DNA of 64,000 nucleotides from Acidobacteria bacterium OLB17 (lineage in GTDB: Bacteria; Acidobacteriota; Blastocatellia; Pyrinomonadales; Pyrinomonadaceae). Positions within the stretch are counted from its first letter, which is position 1; each line of letters opens with the position of its first letter. The position numbers and the translations under genes are program-made. The DNA lies in contig LLEU01000064.1 of assembly GCA_001567505.1 (NCBI GenBank), positions 1-64,000 of the forward strand, in the 5' to 3' direction. Shown here one piece after another: positions 50,951 through 59,942 of this stretch. A model generated the notes under the pieces. It was given only the letters and a program-made list of their open reading frames with translations, was not told the DNA's origin and did no database searches.

Positions 50951-51879
50951 CCGGAATGAACGCAACAATAAGACAAACGATCCTTGGGATTCTCCTTTCG
51001 TCAATCTTCATCGGCATCGATGTGCGCCCCGTTCAGGCGCAGTGGACCGTATTCGACCCGTCGCAGTACGCCCTCCAGGTCGCGAAGAAGATCGAGGAAG
51101 CCGCCCGTTGGGTCGAGACGATCAACCATTACATCCGGATTTATGAGAACGCGGTCAAACAATACGAAAAGTTGGTCGAGAGCGTCACGAATCTCCGCGG
51201 GATTCTCGACAAGGTCGACGAGCAGATTATGCGGCACAAGCAGTTGATAACAACCTACGCCACGCTCGGGCGGCTGATCCGCAGCACGTTCGAACTGAAG
51301 AAACGGATTGAGGCGACGATAACGAGCCAGATCCATTCGGTCGTGAATATAGCCCGCAGGCTCAAGAACGGCATCTTCGACATGGAGGCGAACAAACGCG
51401 ACTTGGACGATTTTCTGCGCCATTCCATCGGGCGCAGTGCCGATGCTCACATGGCCAACCTCGAACGCCTCGCAAAGCTCGACTCCGAGCTTGAGCGAAT
51501 GCTCTTCGATCGCGAAAACATGCTTCTCGACTTGGCAAAGCTATATGAGGAACGCGAAAAGATCGCAGACGCGACCAGAGTGATCTCCGCAAATCCTGAT
51601 GCCAATCAGGACGGGGTTCAATCACTGATCGACCAGATGCTTGCTGTGAATCTTCGAATCACGACAGTCGAAGGCCAGTTACGAGAACTCGAAGCGAAGA
51701 TCCAGGCGAAGTTCATCGCTTATGGTCTGAAGATCGAGCAGATGACGGAGTTCGGGAAGGAGATCCGCCGAACCACCGAAATGATGACCGGGATCACCCG
51801 AGCCTCGGATGAATTCTTACGCGAACTCGAAAGGTACGAGATCTGGAACGACGACGTCTATCAAAGTCCCCTTCCTTAA
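50947..51879 (+). CDS. virB5: VirB5/TrbJ-like minor pilin protein
   Basis: This 310-residue secreted protein has a signal peptide (ILGILLSSIFIGIDVRPVQA) and a long, all-helical mature part with coiled-coil character. It includes YALQVAKKIEEAARWVETIN, then QYEKLVESVTNLRGIL, LKKRIEATITSQIHSVVNIA and RELEAKIQAKFIAYGLKIEQ. This matches the TrbJ/VirB5 type, which sits at the pilus tip and recognises recipients. It overlaps VirB4 by 4 bases and precedes VirB6. Confidence 0.75.
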   Translation: MTGMNATIRQTILGILLSSIFIGIDVRPVQAQWTVFDPSQYALQVAKKIEEAARWVETINHYIRIYENAVKQYEKLVESVTNLRGILDKVDEQIMRHKQLITTYATLGRLIRSTFELKKRIEATITSQIHSVVNIARRLKNGIFDMEANKRDLDDFLRHSIGRSADAHMANLERLAKLDSELERMLFDRENMLLDLAKLYEEREKIADATRVISANPDANQDGVQSLIDQMLAVNLRITTVEGQLRELEAKIQAKFIAYGLKIEQMTEFGKEIRRTTEMMTGITRASDEFLRELERYEIWNDDVYQSPLP

Positions 51880-51912
51880 GAGCACACGACTATTAGAGCC
51901 GAACAAAAAGTC

Positions 51913-54154
51913 ATGAAACTCAGAAACAAATTGAGCGGCAAAGATGCCGCACTCACGCTCCTGCTAACGTCCTGCCTCTTCGCCTGCCTTTTTACGACGA
52001 CGGCGGTCGGTCAACGGCCGCCTCGTCCCCCGCGTCCTCCTCGGGTAGAAGGGCAAACTCCCATCGGAACGATGAACGGGCAGCCGGTTACCGCCAACGA
52101 TCTTATTCTGACGATCAACCCGGACTCGCCGTTTATGCCTCCCCTTGACGGGAGCCCGGCACCTGTTCTGCAACAGTTCGAGAACCAGTATCCCGCGAAC
52201 CCTACGGCGACACCGTCAGGTCCCGTGGTCCCGCCGAAACCCGCTGCACTGAGCTTCAGCGAGCAGATCACAAATCTTATGCGGACCGGGCAGGAATGGC
52301 TGTTCCGGTCCGTGCTCGACACGATCATAAGACCTCTAATGCCGATCCTGACATTCCTCGCATGGATAATCGCAAGCTTTGTCTTGATAGTCGCGTTCAT
52401 TAGAAGGTTTCACGACAACGGCGGTCTGGGGCCTGAGCAGCTTGTCGCCTGGGGCATCCGCACGATTATCTTTATGGTCGTTATCGGTGTCAGTCCGTTT
52501 ATCATCGACGCTTTAACGATTACGGGAAAATTCTTTGCCCGGCCGATACGAGGCTATAACCGTTCGCTCGTCGCGGAGTTCGACGAGAAGATGAAGCAGT
52601 ATGTAAGGAACAACTTCGCGGTTGAGGACCCGGACGCTTTGCTCGCGGAACGGCTCCCGAACGGAGAGCCGGGACTCGTCGGCATCATCACCGACAAGGA
52701 ATCTTCGGTGAAGGACATCGCATCCGAAATGAACGTCCTCGGTTGGGATATGCCGCGCATGTTCACCTTCATGGTGATCGGGCAGAACATCATCAAGTTC
52801 GGTGCGATCTTTCTGTCGGTTGCGGGGTTGTTCATCCTTATCGGGCTGAAACTTGCCGCTCCCGTTCTTTCCGCTTTCGGTTTCGACGAGAAGTTCGCAA
52901 ACCAGATCCTCTATCCGTTCTGCTGGGGAGTCGCAACATTTGCATTGGCGTTTCCGATCGTAAAGGAAGTAACGCTTTATGTTTGCTACGGTATTGGTTT
53001 ACTAGCTCTCTCGATCTACAACGGCGAAGCGGTATTTTCGCTTGATCCGACGACGGCGACGATCATTACGAATAACAATTACGACCCGGCTTCGAGTGCT
53101 CTCATAGTTACTGCGTTTATTTTTCGTTTCAAGTTTGTGTTTCATTCTGGTGCCCTGGCTGAGCTATCGCGTCCTCCGGGGCCAAGTTTACGAGGGTGTA
53201 TCGCAGGTCTCTATGGGATGGATGCTTTCTACATTGGGAACGGCTCTTGAAACATACGGGCTTGTCGCTGGGGCGGCTCTGCATCGGCAGGCCGAGAACA
53301 CGCAAATACAGGGTATATACAACGCGGAACAGGCCGCTGCGAAGAAGGCTCTCGAAGCCGCCAATCAGTCGACCGAGGCGAGGCTTGTTTCGTCGGTTGC
53401 CGGAGTCGAAGGCGGCCTTGTTACAAGTCTCGGACAGATCCGGGCGAATCAGGTAACACAAACCTTGCTTGCCGAAGCCAACAAGACATTCGGCATCGCG
53501 AGCAGTTCCGCCGCCACTCGGCGCGAGATCACCGGCACATTGGCCGAGGCGGAAGGTACTCGTGAGGCGCGGACGTTTGATGGCAAGAAAGAGGTTGAAC
53601 TGCGTGGCCAGGGCAACCTTGAGCGTTTCGGTATGAAGACCTACGAGTTCACGCCCGGCGGTTCGTCGATTGCCGGGACGTCCGTACCGATCCGCACCGG
53701 TCAGGAACTCTTCGACTGGGCCAGGGATAAGCATCCGATTCAGGAAGTTAACAAACGGATGGATTCCACGACCCGTGATACAGTTGCGCTCCAAAACAAC
53801 AACACCGATATCGTGGCCGATAAGAAGATCGAGGCCTCAAATACCTATCAAGGAGATATCAACAAAGCCTATGAAGCACAGGCGTCGCAGAATATCGCGG
53901 CCATAGATCGGGGAAGCAGCATCGCCGCACAAAGCAGCCGCCAAGGAGCGGGTATTCAGCTTTCCGGGATTCGGCGCTCTGCAGATATCGAAAGAGGAGC
54001 GAATCAACTGAACTTTGAGGGCCGAAGCGAAGCCGCTTCAATAAACCAGACTGCGGCATTGGAAGCGGCCCGCCTGCGGATGGTCTCGACCGTCGTTACC
54101 GGGTTCTTTAGGGATATGGATCGACGGCTCGAGGAAATGAAACCGAAGTACTAA
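51913..54154 (+). CDS. virB6: VirB6/TrbL-like membrane protein, interrupted by a frameshift
   Basis: This is a polytopic inner-membrane channel component. A signal-like N-terminus and Pro-rich stretch (RPPRPPRPPRVEG) precede membrane helices including LMPILTFLAWIIASFVLIVA, IRTIIFMVVIGVSPFIIDAL, AIFLSVAGLFILIGLKLAAP and FALAFPIVKEVTLYVCYGIG. At about 53120 the frame shifts by +1. Dropping one base (TTTATTTTTCGTTTC read without the C) joins AFIF to VSSLCFILVPWLSYRVLRGQ and continues as a helical, Gln/Ala-rich C-terminal region to the stop at 54154, giving about 746 residues. In the data the first frame ends at 53250. Because the downstream frame stays open for 1000 bases, a recent indel or sequencing error is likely. 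Confidence 0.75.
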
Positions 54155-54225
54155 AAACCTAAAATGAGAATCGGAAGTAAGGTTTACCCGTTTGAAAAAT
54201 ATTTCACAATGATAAAGCAATTACG

Positions 54226-54396
54226 ATGAGTAAAGTAAAGCCAAATGAACCGTGCCAATGCGGAAGCGAAGCCACAAAATGTTGTGGAACGGATACTCAG
54301 ACGACTATGGAAACACCCGAAATTGACGGCACATGGGGACTGTCCGGCATTCCTCTTTTGGTGAATGTTGACTCACGGCGTATGGCTCCTTTGTAA
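54226..54396 (+). CDS. Mini SEC-C-motif protein
   Basis: This 56-residue frame contains KPNEPCQCGSEATKCCG, the Cys-x-Cys-x7-Cys-Cys metal-binding SEC-C motif found at the end of SecA and in many accessory proteins. The rest is short and unstructured. It lies between the T4SS operon and the convergent MFS gene, whose 3' end it overlaps by 24 bases. It could be a genuine mini-protein or a remnant of a larger SEC-C protein. Confidence 0.45.
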   Translation: MSKVKPNEPCQCGSEATKCCGTDTQTTMETPEIDGTWGLSGIPLLVNVDSRRMAPL

Positions 54397-55593
54397 CCTC
54401 ATCCGAAATTCGATTATCACGGATGAGATGACCGTCAGAATTCCTATTACAACTATTGACGAGGCAATGCCAAACGCGTCTGCGATCAGGCCGGTCAGGA
54501 TCGCTCCGATAGCGTAACCTAGGTCGCGCCATAGGCGGAAAACCCCGAGACTCTTCGCCCGATCGTGCGGGTGTGTGTTTTCAGCAATGGTCGCCAGGAA
54601 CGTGGGATAGACCATCGCCGTGCCCCAGCCAAGTATCGAGGAAAGCACGATAAACTCCTTAAGCGAATCGGCAAAAGCGAAAATGAGGAGAGCAACGCCC
54701 TGAAGCAGCATCCCCAAAAACAACATGTGTTTTTTATTGAAATGATCCGCCATTTTCCCGGCAATCAGTTGCCCAATTCCCCAAACAGCCGGGTAGATTG
54801 CGGTCACGATACCTATCTCGGAGATACCGAACTGTTTCTGTGCGAGCAGGATCGGAAACAATCCCCAGGCCATCCCGTCATTGAGATTGTTTATAAGACC
54901 GGCCTGCGTGATCGAGCCGAGATTGCGGTCGAACAGAGTGGTGTCCCAAAAGATGTTCGCGAGTTTTCGGACCTTGTGGTCGACGGCCTCTTTGGCCACA
55001 TGATGCCGCGTATCGCGGATGAAGGACCAACTCGTCAGCAGACCCGCGACGGACAGAAATATGCCGAGATAAAATGGATATGGCCTAAGGCCGTAGTTTC
55101 CGGCAATCCAGCCCGTGAGGAACGCGACGACGGCGACGGCGATGTAGCCGGCAAATTCGTTCAACCCCATCGCGAGCCCCCGGTTCCGCTCGCCGACTAG
55201 ATCGATCTTCATAACCACGGTGCTCGACCAGGTTATGCCCTGATTGATGCCGAGCAGGATGTTCGCCGCGACGATCCAGTTCCAGTTCGGCGCGTACATC
55301 AAAATAAGCGGGACTGGGATCGCAAAAAGCCAGCCGACGATCAGAAGATTCCTGCTCCCGAACCTGTTCGCCAACGCGCCGGTGAAATAGTTCGTAAGCG
55401 CCTTTACGACCCCGAAAACGACGATGAACGAGAGGACCGCCGTTTTGGCCGCGATGTGAAACTCGACCTCGGCGATCTGCGGAAGGATCGAGCGCTCCAG
55501 GCCCGCCATGCCGCCGACGAACGCGTTCACGATCACGAGCAGAGTGAATTGGCCGATATTTTCCCGGAGACCGAGATCAACTTCTCTGTTCAT
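54373..55593 (-). CDS. Major facilitator superfamily transporter
   Basis: This 406-residue permease has about 12 hydrophobic segments. MFS signatures include ALANRFGSRNLLIVGWLFAI between helices 2 and 3 (G-x3-D/N-R-x-G-R type loop), GLERSILPQIAEVEF near the N-terminus and AKSLGVFRLWRDLGYAIGA in the second half. It is the last gene of the leftward sulfur operon, so export or import of a sulfur compound or an oxidation product is inferred. The substrate is unknown. Confidence 0.85.
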   Translation of the reverse strand: MNREVDLGLRENIGQFTLLVIVNAFVGGMAGLERSILPQIAEVEFHIAAKTAVLSFIVVFGVVKALTNYFTGALANRFGSRNLLIVGWLFAIPVPLILMYAPNWNWIVAANILLGINQGITWSSTVVMKIDLVGERNRGLAMGLNEFAGYIAVAVVAFLTGWIAGNYGLRPYPFYLGIFLSVAGLLTSWSFIRDTRHHVAKEAVDHKVRKLANIFWDTTLFDRNLGSITQAGLINNLNDGMAWGLFPILLAQKQFGISEIGIVTAIYPAVWGIGQLIAGKMADHFNKKHMLFLGMLLQGVALLIFAFADSLKEFIVLSSILGWGTAMVYPTFLATIAENTHPHDRAKSLGVFRLWRDLGYAIGAILTGLIADAFGIASSIVVIGILTVISSVIIEFRMRLQRSHTP

Positions 55594-55686
55594 GATTTAC
55601 GGCAACGCATCCGGACGGTACGTGCCGGTCGATTTGTTTCGATTGTTCTTACGACACCGAGACCCGGCGCCACACGCTCCGCGCAT

Positions 55687-55776
55687 TCAGGTCGAGACGC
55701 CGATCTTAGGTAAGATAACAAGCTGGAGCAACAGCCAGATCGCAAAAAATCCGATGATCCAATACAGATTATTCAT
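55687..55776 (-). CDS. 29-aa membrane mini-protein in the sulfur operon
   Basis: The peptide MNNLYWIIGFFAIWLLLQLV, followed by ILPKIGVST, is one membrane helix with a polar tail. It lies in the 210-base gap between the MFS gene and the rhodanese-DUF2202 gene, in the same direction. It could be a small regulator or subunit of a neighbouring membrane protein. It is supported by composition and position only. Confidence 0.5.
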   Translation of the reverse strand: MNNLYWIIGFFAIWLLLQLVILPKIGVST

Positions 55777-55803
55777 CGTTTGTGCCACCCGCCCCCGAAC
55801 TGT

Positions 55804-56664
55804 TCATGGCTGTCCTTGCCGACCCGGACCCATTCGACCTTCAGCACATCGCGCGAACGCGGGCAGATGGTTTTCGCGGGAAGCGCTGTGCAGGAGTTTA
55901 AAGACTTCCCGAATATCCTGCTCCTTCACAAATCCCAGAAAACCATCGTAAAGGGCGATGTTCTCGTTCTCGGCCGTTACGCCCGCTTTGCACGTCTCGG
56001 TGATCGAATCCGGTGTCGGGATATTCGCGGGATCGAACTCATTCTTCGGAACAGCGACGCCATATTTCTTGAACAACGTCAGCAAAAACGATTGATGCCT
56101 CCTTTCGGCTTCGATGATGTTCGCGAAGGGACGCGCATCGACGTGCTTGTTCAACACTGCCTGGTATGTCGCTTCAGCCCGCCGCTCGTCTTCGAGCGCC
56201 GAGATCAGAGCCTTCACGGTTCTTACATCGAGTCCGACGACGCTGTTCGACCGATCGTCTGCCATTGGCAGCCCTGCCGCCTGCCATGCGGCCGTCCCGC
56301 CCGCTATGCTGATAGTCTGCGGAAAACCGGCTTCATTCAACATCCGCGCCGCCTCCAGGGACCGTCTTCCGGTCTGACAGATCAGATAAACTGGTTCGTT
56401 CTTTTCAAGCATGTCCAGATTCGCCATCAGTGCGTCCAGCTGAATATTCCTCGCCCTATAAGCATGTCCGGCTTCGTATTCCTCCGGCGTTCGAACATCG
56501 ATAAACTGCGAATAAGCCGCTTCGACAGCCGGCCGAGCCTGCTCCGGCGTTATCTCGCTGACGCCGGTTTTGGTTACGACCGCTGGCGAATCCGTTTGCT
56601 TCGGCCGTGTTTGGCAGCTGGCGAGAATGAGAGCCGCCATCGATGCGAGTATAAGAATTCTCAT
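55804..56664 (-). CDS. Rhodanese-DUF2202 fusion lipoprotein
   Basis: This 286-residue protein starts at ATG 56664. It has a lipoprotein signal: LILASMAALILASC with lipobox LASC and Cys17. A rhodanese domain (about 35-135) has the active-site loop ICQTGRRS, in which Cys would carry persulfide. The C-terminal half has a ferritin-like pattern seen in DUF2202: KALISALEDERRAEATYQAV and ANIIEAERRHQSFLLTLFKK, with two E-x2-H type helices, and a later CKAGVTAENENIALYDGFL segment. Such a fusion suggests a periplasmic enzyme handling sulfane sulfur with a di-iron or similar centre. The operon context (persulfide dioxygenase upstream, transporter downstream) supports sulfur detoxification. The combined activity is inferred. 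Confidence 0.8.
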   Translation of the reverse strand: MRILILASMAALILASCQTRPKQTDSPAVVTKTGVSEITPEQARPAVEAAYSQFIDVRTPEEYEAGHAYRARNIQLDALMANLDMLEKNEPVYLICQTGRRSLEAARMLNEAGFPQTISIAGGTAAWQAAGLPMADDRSNSVVGLDVRTVKALISALEDERRAEATYQAVLNKHVDARPFANIIEAERRHQSFLLTLFKKYGVAVPKNEFDPANIPTPDSITETCKAGVTAENENIALYDGFLGFVKEQDIREVFKLLHSASRENHLPAFARCAEGRMGPGRQGQP

Positions 56665-56673
56665 ATCGACCAC

Positions 56674-58059
56674 CTAATTTGTGCTTGCACAGGCAGAGGC
56701 CGAAACCTCGGTCTCCAAACCGGCTTCGATCCATGCCGACGTTCCGCCGGCAATGTTGTATATCTTCTTGAATCCCGCATTCTCCAGAATGCTTGCTCCC
56801 AAGCTGGAACGGTACCCGCCTTGGCAGAGCACATATGTCGGAACACTCGGATCGATCTTTTCGAAATCCTTAGGGAGCTTGTCGAGCGGGATATTGACGA
56901 CACCCGGCGCGTGTCCGTTCGCGTACTCGGCCGGACGCCGGACATCGACGATCTGTGGATTCTTCCCGGCCTGCCCAAGGGCGTGAACGTCATTCACGGA
57001 CACCTGCTCGATCTTCTTTCTCTCGCCGGTGTAGTCCCCGATCAGAATAAAGCCCGCGACCGATTCGTGCCCGACGCGCGCGAGCCGCATGAAGGCTTCG
57101 TCAACCTGCGCCTGCGCAGCGGCAACAACAGCGATCCTGGTTCCGATCGGGATCATCGATCCCGCCCACGACGCAAATTGCCCGCCCAGCCCGATATTGA
57201 TCGAGTTCGGGATATGTCCGGCTCCGTACTCGCTATAAGGTCGAACGTCGATGATCACGCCGTCGAATTCGAATACCTCATCGGTCGAGAGCTGCTTCGG
57301 TTTGACGAGCTCTTCCAACGCGGCCGAACCCTCCAAGTTTTTGGCCGCGCTGGTTGGAAAGTACGCCGGAACCTCCGGCTGATCCGCGGCCACGATCTTT
57401 ACGAACTCGTCTTTACTCATCGGCTGCAGCGCATAATTGAACCGCCGCTGATTACCCAGCGTCGACCAGGTTTCGTTCGACAGCGACTTTCCGCAAAGCG
57501 ATCCCGCCCCGTGGGCCGGGTAGACCTCCGTCTCGTCCGGCAAGGGAAGTATCTTGCCGTGCAGGGAGTCATAAAGCATCGCTGCCATTTGGGCGGCAGT
57601 GTATCCCTTGGATCCGACGAGGTCCGGCCTCCCGACATCGCCGATGAACAGGGTGTCGCCAGTGAAAAGCTTCTTCGGCTCGCCGGGCTCAGCCGTGTTC
57701 TCGGCAAGGATAGTGATGCCTTCGGGTGTGTGCCCGGGTGTTTCGAGAAATGTGAGTTTGATCTCGCCGACGGTAAGCGTGTCGCCGTCCGTGACCTTAT
57801 GCGTCGCGAACCGGGTATTGGCCCGCTCGCCGAAGACGATCTCCGCTCCGGTCTTCTCCGACAATTCGACGTGTCCGCTGACAAAATCCGCGTGCGAGTG
57901 CGTTTCGATCACGTATTTGATCTTCTGGCCGTTCGCTTCGGCCTCGTCGATATATTGCTGAACGTCGCGCTGCGGATCGATGATCGCCGCCTCGCCTTCA
58001 GAACCTAAATAATAAGAAGCATGTGAAAGACAACCTAGATAAAATTGTTTGAATTGCAT
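56674..58059 (-). CDS. Persulfide dioxygenase-rhodanese fusion (MBL fold)
   Basis: This 461-residue protein (starting at ATG 58059; ATG 58074 is 5 codons upstream) oxidises glutathione or protein persulfides to sulfite. The metallo-beta-lactamase part (about 1-240) has the ETHE1-like THSHADFVSGH at 53-63, the ETPGHTPEG loop and FTGDTLFIGDVGRPD. Two rhodanese domains follow. The first (about 265-355) lacks the active-site Cys (VVAAAQAQ), while the second (about 370-455) has an intact CQGGYRSS loop. Architecture matches known MBL-rhodanese persulfide dioxygenases (PDO). It lies between the TauE/SafE exporter and the rhodanese-DUF2202 lipoprotein, so it probably works with them on sulfide toxicity. 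Confidence 0.9.
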   Translation of the reverse strand: MQFKQFYLGCLSHASYYLGSEGEAAIIDPQRDVQQYIDEAEANGQKIKYVIETHSHADFVSGHVELSEKTGAEIVFGERANTRFATHKVTDGDTLTVGEIKLTFLETPGHTPEGITILAENTAEPGEPKKLFTGDTLFIGDVGRPDLVGSKGYTAAQMAAMLYDSLHGKILPLPDETEVYPAHGAGSLCGKSLSNETWSTLGNQRRFNYALQPMSKDEFVKIVAADQPEVPAYFPTSAAKNLEGSAALEELVKPKQLSTDEVFEFDGVIIDVRPYSEYGAGHIPNSINIGLGGQFASWAGSMIPIGTRIAVVAAAQAQVDEAFMRLARVGHESVAGFILIGDYTGERKKIEQVSVNDVHALGQAGKNPQIVDVRRPAEYANGHAPGVVNIPLDKLPKDFEKIDPSVPTYVLCQGGYRSSLGASILENAGFKKIYNIAGGTSAWIEAGLETEVSASACASTN

Positions 58060-58098
58060 GACTTTGTTCTCCAAAAAAGTGCGTGTATTTACCTAAAT

Positions 58099-58866
58099 TC
58101 AAAATAGCACCACGTAGTTTTTCGCGACGAGGAATGCTCCTACGCCCAAAACCAGGAACGCGAACATTTTCTGCAAGCGATGTGCCTCGAGCCGGTGCGA
58201 AAGGAACGTTCCGCCGATCGCGCCGCCTACGGCGAGTGTCATAACCACTGCGGTCAATGTCCGATCGAAATCGTTTTGGCTGGCGTGGCCAATGAGGCCC
58301 GCGACGCAGTTGAGAAATATGACGAAAAGGGACGTCCCGATGGCTTTCTTCATCGTCAACCCACCGAAAAATACCAACGCCGGAACGATCAGGAAACCGC
58401 CGCCCACCCCAAGAAATCCTGTCAGAAAACCGACACCCAACCCGGCCAGCACGCCCTGTACCGCGTGCGGCTTGTGCACCGCTTCGTCGGTTTCGTGCTG
58501 CCGGCGCCAAAGCATCGAGACTGCGACGACGAACATCAACAGCCCAAAGATCAGCAGGAGCGCCGTCGGCGAGAAAAGCTCCGTCACCGGTGAGCCAAGA
58601 AAGGCGCCGACCGTTCCCGCGCCGCCGAAGAGCAGTCCGCCGGAAACATCCACATTGTCTCGGCGGTAGTGGAGGTATGAACCGAAGAGACTTGTCGCGC
58701 CTACCACCGCGAGGGACATTCCCACCGCGTCGTGCGGCGGAACATCAAGAAAGTACACCAGGATCGGCACTGTCAGTATCGATCCGCCTCCGCCGATCAG
58801 GCCGAGCGACAGGCCGATCGCGGCGCTCAGCATTAATCCTGTTATGAATAAGGGTGACATCGTCAT
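58099..58866 (-). CDS. TauE/SafE-family sulfite/anion exporter (TSUP)
   Basis: This 255-residue membrane protein has about eight hydrophobic segments and the two repeated TSUP motifs (SLGLIGGGGSILTVPILVYF and GFLTGFLGVGGGFLIVPALV). Members export sulfite, thiosulfate or sulfoacetate. In this operon, between the persulfide dioxygenase that makes sulfite and the rhodanese-DUF2892 gene, sulfite export is the likely job. It overlaps the gene upstream by 4 bases. Confidence 0.88.
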   Translation of the reverse strand: MTMSPLFITGLMLSAAIGLSLGLIGGGGSILTVPILVYFLDVPPHDAVGMSLAVVGATSLFGSYLHYRRDNVDVSGGLLFGGAGTVGAFLGSPVTELFSPTALLLIFGLLMFVVAVSMLWRRQHETDEAVHKPHAVQGVLAGLGVGFLTGFLGVGGGFLIVPALVFFGGLTMKKAIGTSLFVIFLNCVAGLIGHASQNDFDRTLTAVVMTLAVGGAIGGTFLSHRLEAHRLQKMFAFLVLGVGAFLVAKNYVVLF

Positions 58867-59435
58867 CCACCCCTTTTGAGATCAGCTTGCCGTGCGGACG
58901 GCTGCTCGCACGAAACAGGACCCTTGTTCCAAGGCATTCGTGCGAGCACCATACCCATCCCGCAGGTGTCGGTCACGGCTGAAAAAACCAGTCCCGCTCC
59001 AACAAAACCGCTAAGTAGAAAGAGGTACGGTGTGAGAAGAAAGCCGAGCCCGATGCCGGTCAACACGATAAGCCCCGCGGCGAACCGCACCTGGCGTTCC
59101 AGCGACCAGATTTTGGACTCGCCCTTGATCACCGGCAAGTCCGCGCTCGCCCAGGCCGCCATTCCCCCGTCGACAACGTGAACATCTGTGAATCCCTTCC
59201 GCATCAATTTTTCGGCCGCCTGTTTCGCCCGATTGCCGGAGCGGCACATAAGATAGACCGGCCTGGAATGGTCGATCTCATCGGCGTGCCGTTCGAAATT
59301 GGACAACGGCATGAGCTGCGCGTCTGCGATCCGTTCGCTATTGAATTCGGAGAACTCGCGAACATCGATTACCTGACATTCGCCGCCCGCGTCGAGCATC
59401 TCATTTACCGCATGCACCGAGATGTGTTTTATCAT
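58863..59435 (-). CDS. Rhodanese-DUF2892 membrane protein
   Basis: This 190-residue protein starts at ATG 59435. Rhodanese domain (about 1-100) has the CRSGNRAKQ active loop. DUF2892 follows: KIWSLERQVRFAAGLIVLTG, then FLLTPYLFLLSGFVGAGLVF and TDTCGMGMVLARMPWN, two membrane helices with a Cys-Gly-Met motif. It would deliver or take up sulfane sulfur at the inner membrane. It is the first gene of the sulfur operon and lies 77 bases from the divergent regulator. Confidence 0.88.
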   Translation of the reverse strand: MIKHISVHAVNEMLDAGGECQVIDVREFSEFNSERIADAQLMPLSNFERHADEIDHSRPVYLMCRSGNRAKQAAEKLMRKGFTDVHVVDGGMAAWASADLPVIKGESKIWSLERQVRFAAGLIVLTGIGLGFLLTPYLFLLSGFVGAGLVFSAVTDTCGMGMVLARMPWNKGPVSCEQPSARQADLKRGG

Positions 59436-59489
59436 TAGCTTGCAATACTCCTTTGGTAGTAATATAATCCATCTGTGTATGAGCATATA

Positions 59490-59507
59490 ACTATATCGTC
59501 ATATAGT
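59490..59507. promoter_or_regulatory. Palindromic operator for the ArsR-type regulator
   Basis: ACTATAT, four bases (CGTC), ATATAGT form a perfect 7-bp inverted repeat in the 77-bp divergent region, ending 5 bases before the regulator's ATG. AT-rich dyads of this size are typical ArsR-family sites. Its position leaves no room for a normal ribosome-binding site, so repressor binding would also block translation initiation or the promoter itself. Confidence 0.65.
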
Positions 59508-59512
59508 CAAGT

Positions 59513-59848
59513 ATGGGAAGAAAGAAAAACTGGAAAAAACCGCCCGAGGCACTAGCACTCGTAGCCACAAGATTTAAGGTTTTGTCGGAACCTTTGCGGC
59601 TGCGGATACTGCAAGAGCTCGAGACCGGAGCGTTGAGCGTCGGGGAACTCACGACCGCCGTTGGAGCGACCCAGCCGAACGTAAGCAAACATCTCAAGAT
59701 GCTTCAGGACGCGGGGATCGTTGCGCGGAAACAAGAGGGCAACACCGCTTTTTATTCCATTGCGGACGAATCGGTCTTCGCATTGTGCGATCTTGTCTGT
59801 GGCAGCCTAAAGGAAAAGTTCACCGAGCGAAGTGCGATGTTCGGCTAG
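59513..59848 (+). CDS. ArsR-family repressor (SqrR/BigR-like)
   Basis: This 111-residue winged-helix regulator has the ArsR core: LSEPLRLRILQELETGALSV, then GELTTAVGATQPNVSKHLKM, then LQDAGIVARKQEGNTAFYSI. One Cys in ESVFALCDLVCG and a second three residues on (CDLVC) are at the C-terminal helix, where sulfur-sensing family members form a thiol pair. Divergent from the sulfur operon and next to a perfect dyad, it is most likely a persulfide-responsive repressor of that operon. The exact inducer is inferred. Confidence 0.85.
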   Translation: MGRKKNWKKPPEALALVATRFKVLSEPLRLRILQELETGALSVGELTTAVGATQPNVSKHLKMLQDAGIVARKQEGNTAFYSIADESVFALCDLVCGSLKEKFTERSAMFG

Positions 59849-59942
59849 TGGATAGCAGCGAGGATTGCCGCACCCCGACCAATAACCAAAGCCGGATAGG
59901 TTCGCCAGACTGATTAGCTACTAGAGATGTGCAGCGAATAAA

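Noticed and set aside
49571..51004. A 477-codon minus-strand open frame
   Set aside because: It is a shadow of the VirB4 C-terminal gene; high-G+C codon bias keeps the opposite frame open.
55780..58008. A 742-codon plus-strand open frame over the sulfur operon
   Set aside because: It lies antisense to two clearly conserved genes, has Arg/Leu-rich nonsense composition and no domain.
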